A stretch of 64,000 nt of DNA from Ruminococcus sp. Its GTDB lineage: Bacteria > Bacillota > Clostridia > Oscillospirales > Acutalibacteraceae. Shown piece after piece: positions 16,076-24,681 of the stretch; within the stretch, counting starts at the first letter, position 1; every line of letters begins with the position of its first letter. The stretch spans positions 470,271-534,270 of the forward strand of contig DPHV01000024.1 of NCBI GenBank assembly GCA_003521625.1, in the 5' to 3' direction. Under the pieces are notes generated by a model. It was given only the letters and a program-made list of their open reading frames with translations. It had not been told where the DNA came from and ran no database searches. The translations under genes were made by a program, and so were the position numbers.

Positions 16076-18901
16076 TTATTTATTCAGAAAATGTTTTAAA
16101 TACTGTCCCGTAAAGGATTTTTCGTTTTCTGCAACCTTTTCGGGAGTTCCGAGCGCTACGATTTCTCCGCCGTTATCTCCGCCCTCAGGGCCGAGGTCGA
16201 TTATATAATCGGCAGTCTTTATCAAATCGAGGTTATGCTCGATGACCACAACAGTATTTCCGCCCTCTACAAGCATCTGCAAAACGTCAACAAGCCTGTG
16301 AACATCGGCAATATGAAGTCCTGTTGTCGGCTCGTCGAGAATATAAATCGTCTTGCCTGTACTGCGCTTTGACAGCTCCGTTGCAAGCTTTACTCTCTGT
16401 GCTTCACCGCCCGAAAGCGTTGTTGCAGGCTGTCCGAGTTTTACGTAGCCGAGTCCGACATCAAACAGGGTTTTCAGCTTTCTGTAGATTTTCGGAATGT
16501 TCGCAAAGAACTCCATTGCCTCCTCAACAGACATATCAAGAACATCGCTGATTGACTTGCCCTTGTACTTGACCTCGAGCGTTTCACGGTTGTAGCGTTT
16601 GCCCTTGCAAACCTCGCAGGGAACGTAAACGTCGGACAGAAAGTGCATTTCTATCTTAATTATTCCGTCACCCTGACAAGCCTCACATCTGCCGCCCTTT
16701 ACGTTAAAGGAGAATCGGCTCTGATTAAAGCCACGCATTTTTGCGTCCTGCGTTGAGGCAAACAATGCTCTAATGTCGGTAAACAAGCCCGTATATGTTG
16801 CAGGGTTTGAACGAGGAGTTCTGCCAATCGGACTCTGGTCGATTGCAATTACCTTGTCGAGGTTTTCAAGTCCTTTGATTTCCTTGTGCTTACCCGAAAT
16901 TGTCTTTGCGCCGTTTAATTCACGTGCAAGAGTTTTGTAGAGAATTTCGTTAATTAGGGAGCTTTTTCCCGAACCCGATACGCCTGTTACGCAGATAAGC
17001 TCACCGAGGGGGATTTTAACGTTGATATTTTTAAGGTTATTCTGTTCAGCACCCTTGATTTCAAGGAATTTTCCGTTGCCCTTTCTGCGCTTTTCGGGAA
17101 CAGGAACACAACGTTTGCCGCTTAAATACTGTCCTGTGATTGACTTTTCGCAGGCTTTGATTTTATCTGCGTCGCCTGTGCAGACAATCTCACCGCCGTG
17201 TATTCCTGCGCCGGGACCTACGTCAACAATGCAGTCGGCGGCATACATAGTGTCCTCGTCATGCTCAACGACAATAACAGTATTTCCGAGATCACGCAGA
17301 TGCTTGAGGGTATTTAACAGCTTTTCATTGTCACGCTGGTGAAGTCCGATACTCGGCTCGTCGAGAATATAGAGAACTCCCATAAGTGAGCTTCCTATCT
17401 GCGTTGCAAGCCTGATTCGCTGGCTTTCACCGCCCGACAGTGTGCCCGAGCTTCTTGAAAGCGTAAGGTAGCCAAGACCTACGCTTTTGAGGAAGTTGAG
17501 CCTTTCGATTATCTCCTTGATTATTTCCTTGGCAATAATCTGTTCTTTTTCGGTAAGCTCAAGCTTTCTGACAAAGTCGAGTGCGTCAATTACCGACATT
17601 TTGCAGAATTGTGAAATATTGATTCCGCCGACCGTAACGGCAAGACTCTCCTTTGAAAGGCGTTCACCGTGACACTCATCACACGGAATTTCCGTCATAT
17701 AAGAGCTGATTTCGTCCTTTATCCAGTTGCTTCCTGTTTCTCTGTAACGGCGTTCAAGGTTGTTGATTATGCCCTCAAAGCTCTGCTCATAGCTTCCGCT
17801 TCCGTAAACGGTTTTGCGGTTCATTTTGAGCTTTTCATCGCCTGTGCCGTAGAGAATTTTATCTATAACATATCTTGGAATATTCTTGAGCGGCTCGGAC
17901 AGCGAAAAGTTGTATTTTTCAGCAAGCGCCTCAAAATACATAGTCGCAATAGAACTGCCCTCCATTGCCCAGCCGCTACCCTTTATGCCGCCGTCCTTAA
18001 TACTTTTATTCCAATCGGGAATTATTTTATTTTCGTCAATCTTAAGGAACACACCGAGTCCCGTACATTTCGGACACGCACCGAACGGATTGTTGAACGA
18101 GAACATACGAGGTGATAAATCGTCAATGCTCACGCCGTGCTCGGGGCAGGCATACTTCTGCGAAAAGGTAACGTCCTCACCGCCGGAAAAGTTGACAACA
18201 ACAAGTCCTCCTGCAAGCTTTGACGCAGTTTCAATGCTGTCAGCAAGACGTGACATAATCTCGGGTTTGATTACAAGACGGTCAACAACAACCTCTATAT
18301 TGTGTTTTTTATTTTTCTCTAAAGGAATTTTCTCTGACAAATCGTAGATTATTCCGTCGGCACGCACACGCACAAATCCCGACTTTCTTGCGCTGTCGAG
18401 TACCTTTGCATGTTCGCCCTTTCTGCCACGCACAACAGGTGCCATAATCTGAATTTTCGTGCCCTCGTCGTAGGACATAATTTTATCGACAATCTGGTCA
18501 ACCGTCTGCTGACGGATTTCCCTGCCGCAGACCGTACAGTGCGGAACGCCGATTCGTGCGTACAAAAGACGAAGATAATCGTAGATTTCGGTTACGGTTC
18601 CGACAGTTGAACGTGGATTTTTTGACGTGGTTTTCTGGTCGATTGAAATTGCAGGCGACAAGCCCTCTATACTTTCAACGTTCGGCTTGTCCATCTGACC
18701 GAGAAACATTCGTGCGTATGATGAAAGGCTTTCAACATAACGGCGCTGTCCCTCTGCGTAAATCGTGTCAAATGCAAGAGAGCTTTTGCCTGAGCCTGAA
18801 AGTCCTGTAATCACAACAAGCTTATTTCTCGGAATTTCAACGTCAATATTTTTAAGGTTATGTTCCTTTGCCCCTCTGACAATTATTTTATCCTGTGCCA
18901 T
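16076..18901 (-). CDS. uvrA: Excinuclease ABC subunit A
   Basis: 941 residues, the damage-recognition ATPase of nucleotide excision repair. It has two ABC modules: the first Walker A GLSGSGKSSLAF near residue 32, with signature TLSGGESQRIRLA; the second GVSGSGKSSLINE near 640, with TTLSGGEAQRVKLA. Zinc-finger cysteines are at CTVCG, CPKCTGLG and the CEACQGDG/CEVCKGKRY pair. It is full length. uvrB and uvrC are not in the window, and no LexA-type box was recognised upstream. Confidence 0.97.
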   Translation of the reverse strand: MAQDKIIVRGAKEHNLKNIDVEIPRNKLVVITGLSGSGKSSLAFDTIYAEGQRRYVESLSSYARMFLGQMDKPNVESIEGLSPAISIDQKTTSKNPRSTVGTVTEIYDYLRLLYARIGVPHCTVCGREIRQQTVDQIVDKIMSYDEGTKIQIMAPVVRGRKGEHAKVLDSARKSGFVRVRADGIIYDLSEKIPLEKNKKHNIEVVVDRLVIKPEIMSRLADSIETASKLAGGLVVVNFSGGEDVTFSQKYACPEHGVSIDDLSPRMFSFNNPFGACPKCTGLGVFLKIDENKIIPDWNKSIKDGGIKGSGWAMEGSSIATMYFEALAEKYNFSLSEPLKNIPRYVIDKILYGTGDEKLKMNRKTVYGSGSYEQSFEGIINNLERRYRETGSNWIKDEISSYMTEIPCDECHGERLSKESLAVTVGGINISQFCKMSVIDALDFVRKLELTEKEQIIAKEIIKEIIERLNFLKSVGLGYLTLSRSSGTLSGGESQRIRLATQIGSSLMGVLYILDEPSIGLHQRDNEKLLNTLKHLRDLGNTVIVVEHDEDTMYAADCIVDVGPGAGIHGGEIVCTGDADKIKACEKSITGQYLSGKRCVPVPEKRRKGNGKFLEIKGAEQNNLKNINVKIPLGELICVTGVSGSGKSSLINEILYKTLARELNGAKTISGKHKEIKGLENLDKVIAIDQSPIGRTPRSNPATYTGLFTDIRALFASTQDAKMRGFNQSRFSFNVKGGRCEACQGDGIIKIEMHFLSDVYVPCEVCKGKRYNRETLEVKYKGKSISDVLDMSVEEAMEFFANIPKIYRKLKTLFDVGLGYVKLGQPATTLSGGEAQRVKLATELSKRSTGKTIYILDEPTTGLHIADVHRLVDVLQMLVEGGNTVVVIEHNLDLIKTADYIIDLGPEGGDNGGEIVALGTPEKVAENEKSFTGQYLKHFLNK

Positions 18902-18918
18902 TTTTCAACCCCATTTTG

Positions 18919-18937
18919 GGCAAGTCTATCCGCCCTA
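18919..18937. repeat. GGGCAAG...CGCCCTAC palindromic repeat
   Basis: GGGCAAGTCTATCCGCCC followed by TACA. It belongs to the intergenic palindrome group in this window that ends in a C-rich CTAC. Confidence 0.5.
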
Positions 18938-18946
18938 CATTCTGCA

Positions 18947-18968
18947 ATAGCCTCCCGAAGGAGGCTAT
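18947..18968 (-). terminator. Hairpin between ftsH and uvrA
   Basis: Minus strand ATAGCCTCC-TTCG-GGAGGCTAT, a perfect 9-bp stem with a TTCG tetraloop, 9 bp past the ftsH stop. The following tract is not T-rich, so it may be an attenuating or mRNA-stabilising hairpin rather than a full terminator. Confidence 0.55.
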
Positions 18969-18976
18969 CAGATTAA

Positions 18977-21052
18977 TTATTCTTCTGTAGAATTATCTTT
19001 CTCGGCTTCGGAGTTTGCGTTATCGGAAACTGTTTCTTCCGATTCATCGCTCTCTTCAACCTCTATCGGCTCAACATATGTGCCGTTCATTACAGCCTCA
19101 AAGTCCTCGCTGCCCATCTTCTCGTGCTTGATGAGGTAAGCGGCAATTTCGTGGAGCTTGTCGATGTTCTCACTGAGAATCTTTTCAGCCCTGTCATAAG
19201 CGTCATTTACAATCTGTAAAACAAGCTCGTCAATTTTTGCAGCTGTAGCCTCTGAGTAATCCTGAGTACGTCCCATATCTCTGCCGAGGAATACTGCGCT
19301 GTTGTCGGTGCCGTAACAGATACAGCCGAGCTCCTTGGTCATACCGTACTTTGTAACCATTGAACGTGCCGTCTTGGTAGCCTTTTCAATGTCGTTTGAA
19401 GCACCTGTTGAAATATCGTCAAGAATGAGTGCCTCTGCAACACGTCCGCCGAGGCAAACAACAATGTCCTCAATCATTTCGTTGCGTGAATTGTAGGACT
19501 TATCCTCACTTGGGAGCGGCATTGTGTAACCGCCTGCCATACCTCTGGGGATAATTGAAATCTCGTGAACGGGATCCTGTGTTTCAAGCTTGTCAAAGAG
19601 GATTGCGTGACCTGCTTCGTGGTATGCGGTCAGCTTCTTTTCCTTGTCGCTCATTACCTTTGACTTCTTCTCTGCGCCGACTACAACCTTGACTGTTGCT
19701 TCCTCAATTTCCTGCATTGTAATTGCCTTTTTGTTCTTTCTTGCGGCAAGAAGTGCGGCTTCGTTGAGAAGGTTTTCAAGGTCTGCGCCTGTAAAGCCTG
19801 CGGTTGTTTTTGCAATAGTCTTAAGCTTTACATCGGGAGCAAGCGGCTTTTTGCGTGCGTGAACCTTAAGAATAGCCTCACGTCCGTTTACGTCGGGATA
19901 GCTTACGATTACCTGACGGTCAAATCTGCCGGGACGCATAAGAGCAGGGTCGAGAACGTCGGGACGGTTAGTTGCGGCGATAAGGATTACACCCTCGTTT
20001 GCACCGAAGCCGTCCATTTCTACGAGCAACTGGTTAAGAGTCTGCTCACGCTCGTCGTTGCCGCCGCCAAGGCCTGCGCCTCTCTGACGACCTACTGCGT
20101 CGATTTCGTCTATGAAAATAATACAAGGTGAGTTTTTCTTTGCCTGATCGAAGAGGTCACGTACTCTGGACGCACCTACGCCGACAAACATTTCAACAAA
20201 GTCGGAACCCGAAATTGAGAAGAACGGAACACCTGCTTCGCCTGCGACTGCTCTCGCAAGCAAGGTTTTACCTGTTCCGGGAGGTCCAACGAGCAATACG
20301 CCCTTCGGGATTCTTGCGCCGAGCTTGTTGTACTTGTCGGGTGCTTTCAGGAACTCGACAACCTCTGCAAGCTCTTCCTTTTCCTCGTCTGCGCCTGCAA
20401 CGTCGTCAAAGGTTGTCTTGCGCTTTTCGTCATTGGTATTCTTTATTTTAGCCTTGCCGAAGTTCATTTCCTTGCCGCCAAGACCGCCTGCACTCATCTT
20501 CCTCATAATAAATATCCAAGCGCCGATAAACAGCACGGTGAGAAGAATTGTGGGAATAAGCTCCATCAAGAGCGAATTGTCACTTGCACGTACAAGGTCT
20601 CCGGGAATGCGCACAGTGCGTATAACTTCATCTCCCGAAGCCTGATAGTGGTAATCATAAATATACGGGTCAACGGTATTCAAGAATCGCTGAATATCTG
20701 CAAGCTGACCTTTTACAACAACCTGTTTCGCTTTTTTGCCGGAATTTGCTGAATCTGACGGAGTTGTTGCGGCAGGTGCAGTGGTTTCGGCAACCTTTGT
20801 AGGTGAGGTTGAATCTTCTTTGTTCTTGCTTACAAAGGCAGTTTCACCCTCTTTGAGCGTAAGTTCAATTGCACCCGAGCCGTAGTTTATGGTGTAGCTG
20901 TCAACCATATCCTTTTCAAAATACTGCACAAGCTCGGAAGTTTTCGGCGTCTCGGTCTGGCGAGAGCCGTAAAGCATTGCAACAGCTAAAATTATCAGAA
21001 TTGGTATTCCCAAATAAAGAAGCAGATTGCGTACCTTTTTCTTATTATCCAA
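18977..21052 (-). CDS. ftsH: ATP-dependent zinc metalloprotease FtsH
   Basis: 691-residue membrane AAA+ protease for quality control of membrane and cytosolic proteins. There is an N-terminal helix (about 8-28), an extracytoplasmic loop with a Ser/Thr/Ala-rich insertion (about 80-105) and a second helix (about 162-183). The AAA domain has GPPGTGKT (256-263) and an SRH, followed by the protease motif HEAGH (478-482). The C-terminal 40 residues are highly acidic (EVEESDESEETVSDN). The start is TTG with AGAGGAG upstream. It is slightly longer than most FtsH because of the loop and tail. Confidence 0.95.
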   Translation of the reverse strand: MDNKKKVRNLLLYLGIPILIILAVAMLYGSRQTETPKTSELVQYFEKDMVDSYTINYGSGAIELTLKEGETAFVSKNKEDSTSPTKVAETTAPAATTPSDSANSGKKAKQVVVKGQLADIQRFLNTVDPYIYDYHYQASGDEVIRTVRIPGDLVRASDNSLLMELIPTILLTVLFIGAWIFIMRKMSAGGLGGKEMNFGKAKIKNTNDEKRKTTFDDVAGADEEKEELAEVVEFLKAPDKYNKLGARIPKGVLLVGPPGTGKTLLARAVAGEAGVPFFSISGSDFVEMFVGVGASRVRDLFDQAKKNSPCIIFIDEIDAVGRQRGAGLGGGNDEREQTLNQLLVEMDGFGANEGVILIAATNRPDVLDPALMRPGRFDRQVIVSYPDVNGREAILKVHARKKPLAPDVKLKTIAKTTAGFTGADLENLLNEAALLAARKNKKAITMQEIEEATVKVVVGAEKKSKVMSDKEKKLTAYHEAGHAILFDKLETQDPVHEISIIPRGMAGGYTMPLPSEDKSYNSRNEMIEDIVVCLGGRVAEALILDDISTGASNDIEKATKTARSMVTKYGMTKELGCICYGTDNSAVFLGRDMGRTQDYSEATAAKIDELVLQIVNDAYDRAEKILSENIDKLHEIAAYLIKHEKMGSEDFEAVMNGTYVEPIEVEESDESEETVSDNANSEAEKDNSTEE

Positions 21053-21287
21053 TGCGTGTCACTCCTCTTTATATTATTGTTTATAGTCGATTATTTATGT
21101 AAATCAGCAATATTCCGAGAGAAATAATTTACTGCAAACGGAAGATTTCTGTACATTTCGTTGTTATATCAAAATTCAATTATAAAGACTCTGCAATTAT
21201 AATCTTTTTCTTTCTTTTTTGCAAGAGAGTTCACAATATTTTCAACTTCTTTTTCTGTAGTATGCACAGATTATAAATTTATGTACA

Positions 21288-22616
21288 TTATTTGTCTTTA
21301 TCAGAAAAAGAAACATCAATTTTTAATGCATTATCAGAATTATAAGCCGTTCCCTGTGCGGAAACTCCCACTCCCTCACACCATAAAATTACGTTATCAA
21401 CGGCAAGAACGACTGATTTTTCCCTTTGTTCGGAGGGAATTTTCATCTCGTTCATTACCTTGCGGAGCGGTTTTGTAATCTTACGCCTTGGGTAGGTGAA
21501 TAAATCATTGCTTTGGCGTGTTCTGAAAACTGCGTTTTTATTAAGAAAATCAGCATTTACAGAGTTTTTATTTTCTTTATCAGAATTATCTTTTTTCACT
21601 CTGTAAATTTTTCCGCAAAATTCAAATTCGGTATTTTTACAAAGCTTAATTTCTTCAAGCTGATTTTCCTCATTGCTGAAAACAAATCTCAATATACCCT
21701 GTTTTGATACGGCTGAATACTTTTCGGTGAGATTAACAGCACCGCCGTTTTTCATAATATCAATAATAAGCTCAATGTGCCTTTGCTCTGCGCTGAAATC
21801 TGCACAACGCTTACACAAAACCGAAACTGCATTTTTTATAATCGCATTATGATTTGAAAGCAAGACTTTGCAGTCATAGCCGTAATTGCACTTACTTTCT
21901 GAAATTGCCTTATCCGTCATATCGGAAAGATAATCAGAAATTTCTCTTGCGTTTTCGGATAAACGCAAGGCAGAATTCTCAAAGGCAGGATTAATTTCTT
22001 TGAGCGCAGGAATTACGTTGTGGCGGATTTTGTTGCGTGTATAATCATCGGTAAGATTTGTGCTGTCGGTAACATACTCAAGATTTTTTTCACTGCAATA
22101 CTGCTCAATCTCTGCCCTTGTGCATTCAATGAGGGGACGGATAATATATCCTCTGACGGGTGGAATTGCGCTGACACCGCCGAGGGATGCGCCCCTTGTA
22201 ATATTGAAAAGCAGAGTTTCTGCATTGTCGGAGGCAGTGTGAGCAGTTGCGACCTTTGCAGAAAGCTCTTTTGAAAGCTCCTCAAAAACCGTATATCTTA
22301 CGTTTCTGCCGCAAAGCTCCTCGCTGATTTTGTTTTTCTTAGCAAGCTCGGCTACGTTTTCGTGCCTTACAAAAAGCTTGATTCCGTATTTTTCGCAAAG
22401 TGACTTGCAGAAATTTTCATCACGTTGTGACTCTTCGCCACGAAGTCCGTGATTAACGTGAACTGCATACAAAGCAAGATTGTATTTTTCTTTAATAGAA
22501 TTAAAAGTATCAAGCAAAGCAACGCTGTCGGCTCCGCCCGACAAGGCAACAATAACGCTGTCGCCGTTTTGGAGCATATTATACTTTTCAACGGTACGAA
22601 TAAACTTATTATTCAT
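21288..22616 (-). CDS. tilS: tRNA(Ile)-lysidine synthase TilS
   Basis: Modifies C34 of the minor tRNA-Ile to lysidine so that it reads AUA. 442 residues. The PP-loop ATP motif SGGADSVALLD is near residue 25, HVNHGLRGEESQRDE and the DNAETLL region follow, and a C-terminal substrate domain contains the SNDLFTYPRRKITKPLRKV block. It overlaps the end of dnaB by 8 bp, so the pair is translationally coupled. tilS beside ftsH is common in Firmicutes. Confidence 0.94.
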   Translation of the reverse strand: MNNKFIRTVEKYNMLQNGDSVIVALSGGADSVALLDTFNSIKEKYNLALYAVHVNHGLRGEESQRDENFCKSLCEKYGIKLFVRHENVAELAKKNKISEELCGRNVRYTVFEELSKELSAKVATAHTASDNAETLLFNITRGASLGGVSAIPPVRGYIIRPLIECTRAEIEQYCSEKNLEYVTDSTNLTDDYTRNKIRHNVIPALKEINPAFENSALRLSENAREISDYLSDMTDKAISESKCNYGYDCKVLLSNHNAIIKNAVSVLCKRCADFSAEQRHIELIIDIMKNGGAVNLTEKYSAVSKQGILRFVFSNEENQLEEIKLCKNTEFEFCGKIYRVKKDNSDKENKNSVNADFLNKNAVFRTRQSNDLFTYPRRKITKPLRKVMNEMKIPSEQREKSVVLAVDNVILWCEGVGVSAQGTAYNSDNALKIDVSFSDKDK

Positions 22617-23979
22617 CCCTTGCCTCCGTACCCGTAAAGCGCATAAACTCGCCCTGCCAGTGCAGTTTTACGGATTTTGCCTCGCCGTGACGGTTCTTTG
22701 CAACTATACATTCGCCCGAATTCATATCGGCTGTCGGCGCAGCCTGCTCGGCGCTTTTTTCGCTGTAATAGCCCTCTCTGTAGAGGAAAAGAACTATATC
22801 GGCATCCTGCTCGATTGAACCCGAGTCACGCAAATCCGAAAGCTGGGGACGGTGGTCGGTACGCTGTTCGGACGCACGAGAAAGCTGTGAAAGCGTGATA
22901 ACGGGAACATTCATTTCCTTTGCAAGTATTTTAAGGTTTCTCGTAATTTCGGAAATTTCCTGAACACGGTTGTCAATTCTTCTGCCGCTTCCCATAAGCT
23001 GGAGGTAGTCGATTACAACAAGGTCGAGATTGCGAAGTCGCCTTAATCTCGATTTCATCTCGGTAATCGTGATACCGGGAGTGTCATCAAGGTAAAGCTC
23101 GGCTTTGCTCAACACATCGCTTGCCGGAATAAGCCTGCTCCACTCCTCGTCGTTCAGCTTACCCGTACGGAGCTTTGTACCGCTTATCAGTGCTTCGGTA
23201 GAAAGCAGACGGCTGGCAAGCTGTTCCTTTGACATTTCGAGAGAGAAGAAAGCAACGGTTTTCTTTGACGTGCAAGCGGCGTTGCGTGCGATATTGAGCG
23301 CAAAGCTCGTTTTTCCCATACCCGGACGAGCCGCAAGCAGAATAAGGTCGCTTCGGTTAAGTCCGGTAATCACCCTGTCGAGGTCGCCGATTCCCGTAGA
23401 AATCGGTTTCATACTGTCGTCGGTTTCGCTGTTGAGTGCGTCAAGACGATCAAACGTCTGCAAAATTACAGAGTTGATTCGCTCAAGTCCCGACTTTTCG
23501 TTGCCCTTGCGAATGTCAAAAATCTTCTGCTCAGCAGAGTCAATGAGAACTGACGGCTCTTCGTCCCCTGCCGATGCGTCATCAATAATCTCACGTGAGG
23601 CTGTAATCAGTCTGCGGATATTGTACTTATCGGCAATAACCTTGGCGTAAGCCTCGGCATTGGAAATTGACGGACAGTTGTTTACCAAATCCATAAGATA
23701 GGTCTTGCCCGTTGCCTCGTCAAAAGCTTTATTCTGTTTTAATTTTTCGAGCAGAGTTACGAAGTCGATAGCCGCACCGAAATTTATCATTTCCTGCATC
23801 TGCATAAAAATAAGCTTGTGCAGTGCAACGTAAAAATATTCGGGTGATTTTATGTAATCTACAACTTTGTCGAAAACAGTGCTGTCGAGGATAATTGCTC
23901 CAAGAACAGCCTGTTCCGCTTCGGGGCTGTACGGCATATTAAGACCGTCGTAGCTGCCGCTGAATAGTGAATCAGCCAT
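22609..23979 (-). CDS. dnaB: Replicative DNA helicase DnaB
   Basis: 456 residues of the hexameric helicase at the replication fork (called DnaC in Bacillus). The N-terminal domain starts with PYSPEAEQAVLGAIILD. The RecA-like motor has Walker A ARPGMGKTSFALN, Walker B LDLVVIDYLQLM and the arginine-finger region FLYREGYY. No intein is present. It is located between rplI and tilS on the same strand. Confidence 0.95.
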   Translation of the reverse strand: MADSLFSGSYDGLNMPYSPEAEQAVLGAIILDSTVFDKVVDYIKSPEYFYVALHKLIFMQMQEMINFGAAIDFVTLLEKLKQNKAFDEATGKTYLMDLVNNCPSISNAEAYAKVIADKYNIRRLITASREIIDDASAGDEEPSVLIDSAEQKIFDIRKGNEKSGLERINSVILQTFDRLDALNSETDDSMKPISTGIGDLDRVITGLNRSDLILLAARPGMGKTSFALNIARNAACTSKKTVAFFSLEMSKEQLASRLLSTEALISGTKLRTGKLNDEEWSRLIPASDVLSKAELYLDDTPGITITEMKSRLRRLRNLDLVVIDYLQLMGSGRRIDNRVQEISEITRNLKILAKEMNVPVITLSQLSRASEQRTDHRPQLSDLRDSGSIEQDADIVLFLYREGYYSEKSAEQAAPTADMNSGECIVAKNRHGEAKSVKLHWQGEFMRFTGTEARDE

Positions 23980-24000
23980 TGTGACACCTACAAATTTTTA

Positions 24001-24447
24001 TTATGCTTCTGTTACCTGAACGTCGATATTTGCGGAAATTCCCGTATAAAGCTTGACCTCAGCCTTATATGTGCCGAATTCCTTGATGTCGCATTCAAGC
24101 ACAACCTTGCGCTTGTCAACAACAATGTTGTACTGCTTTTTGATTTCCTCGGCAACCTGCTTTGCAGTGATACTGCCGAAAAGACGTCCGCCCTGACCTG
24201 CCTTTGCGGTCATTACAAACTTCTTGCCCTCAAGCATTTTCTTCTGCTGTTCAGCCTGAGCTTTTTGGGTTGCAATTTTAAAATTCTTGGAATTTTCTGC
24301 GTTTTTATATTCATTCATAGCCTGTGCGTTGGCTTCTCTTGCAATCTTTCTGGGAAGAAGATAGTTGCGTGCGTAGCCGTCGGAGGCTTCAACAAGCTCA
24401 CCTTTTTTACCGAGTGATTTTACGTCCTGAAGTAAGATTACTTTCAC
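24001..24447 (-). CDS. rplI: 50S ribosomal protein L9
   Basis: 148 residues. The N-terminal RNA-binding domain begins MKVILLQDVKSLGKKGE with the conserved GYARNYLLPR; a long connecting helix and a C-terminal domain (GRLFGSITAKQVAEEIKKQ) follow. It lies 21 bp upstream of dnaB. The gdpP-rplI-dnaB order is classic for Firmicutes. Confidence 0.97.
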   Translation of the reverse strand: MKVILLQDVKSLGKKGELVEASDGYARNYLLPRKIAREANAQAMNEYKNAENSKNFKIATQKAQAEQQKKMLEGKKFVMTAKAGQGGRLFGSITAKQVAEEIKKQYNIVVDKRKVVLECDIKEFGTYKAEVKLYTGISANIDVQVTEA

Positions 24448-24525
24448 TTTTATCGTCCTTTCTATGATTGGTTTTATTCTGTATTTTCAAAACGGTACGA
24501 CCGTTCCTGAATTGTTGTATGTATC

Positions 24526-24553
24526 GGGACGTCCGGGAAGCCGTCCCCTACGG
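24526..24553. repeat. GGGACG...GTCCCCTACGG palindromic repeat
   Basis: GGGACGTCCGGGAAGCCGTCCCC plus TACGG. One-base variants recur at 53064-53091, and a related copy lies at 26772-26800. It occupies the rplI-gdpP gap with the unit at 24611-24637. Confidence 0.65.
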
Positions 24554-24610
24554 AAGAGTTTATTTGTTACTGTAATGATTATTTTATCGGTAAAATTTTA
24601 TAATCACTGC

Positions 24611-24637
24611 GGACACGGCACGCCGTGTCCCTACGAA
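24611..24637. repeat. GGACACGGC...GTGTCCCTACG palindromic repeat
   Basis: Perfect palindrome GGACACGGCACGCCGTGTCC followed by CTACG. A near-identical copy lies at 53177-53201. Together with the previous repeat it fills most of the 234-bp gap between rplI and gdpP. Confidence 0.65.
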
Positions 24638-24681
24638 AATGCAGATAAAAAACAATAACCGATTTATACGATTAACCTTGA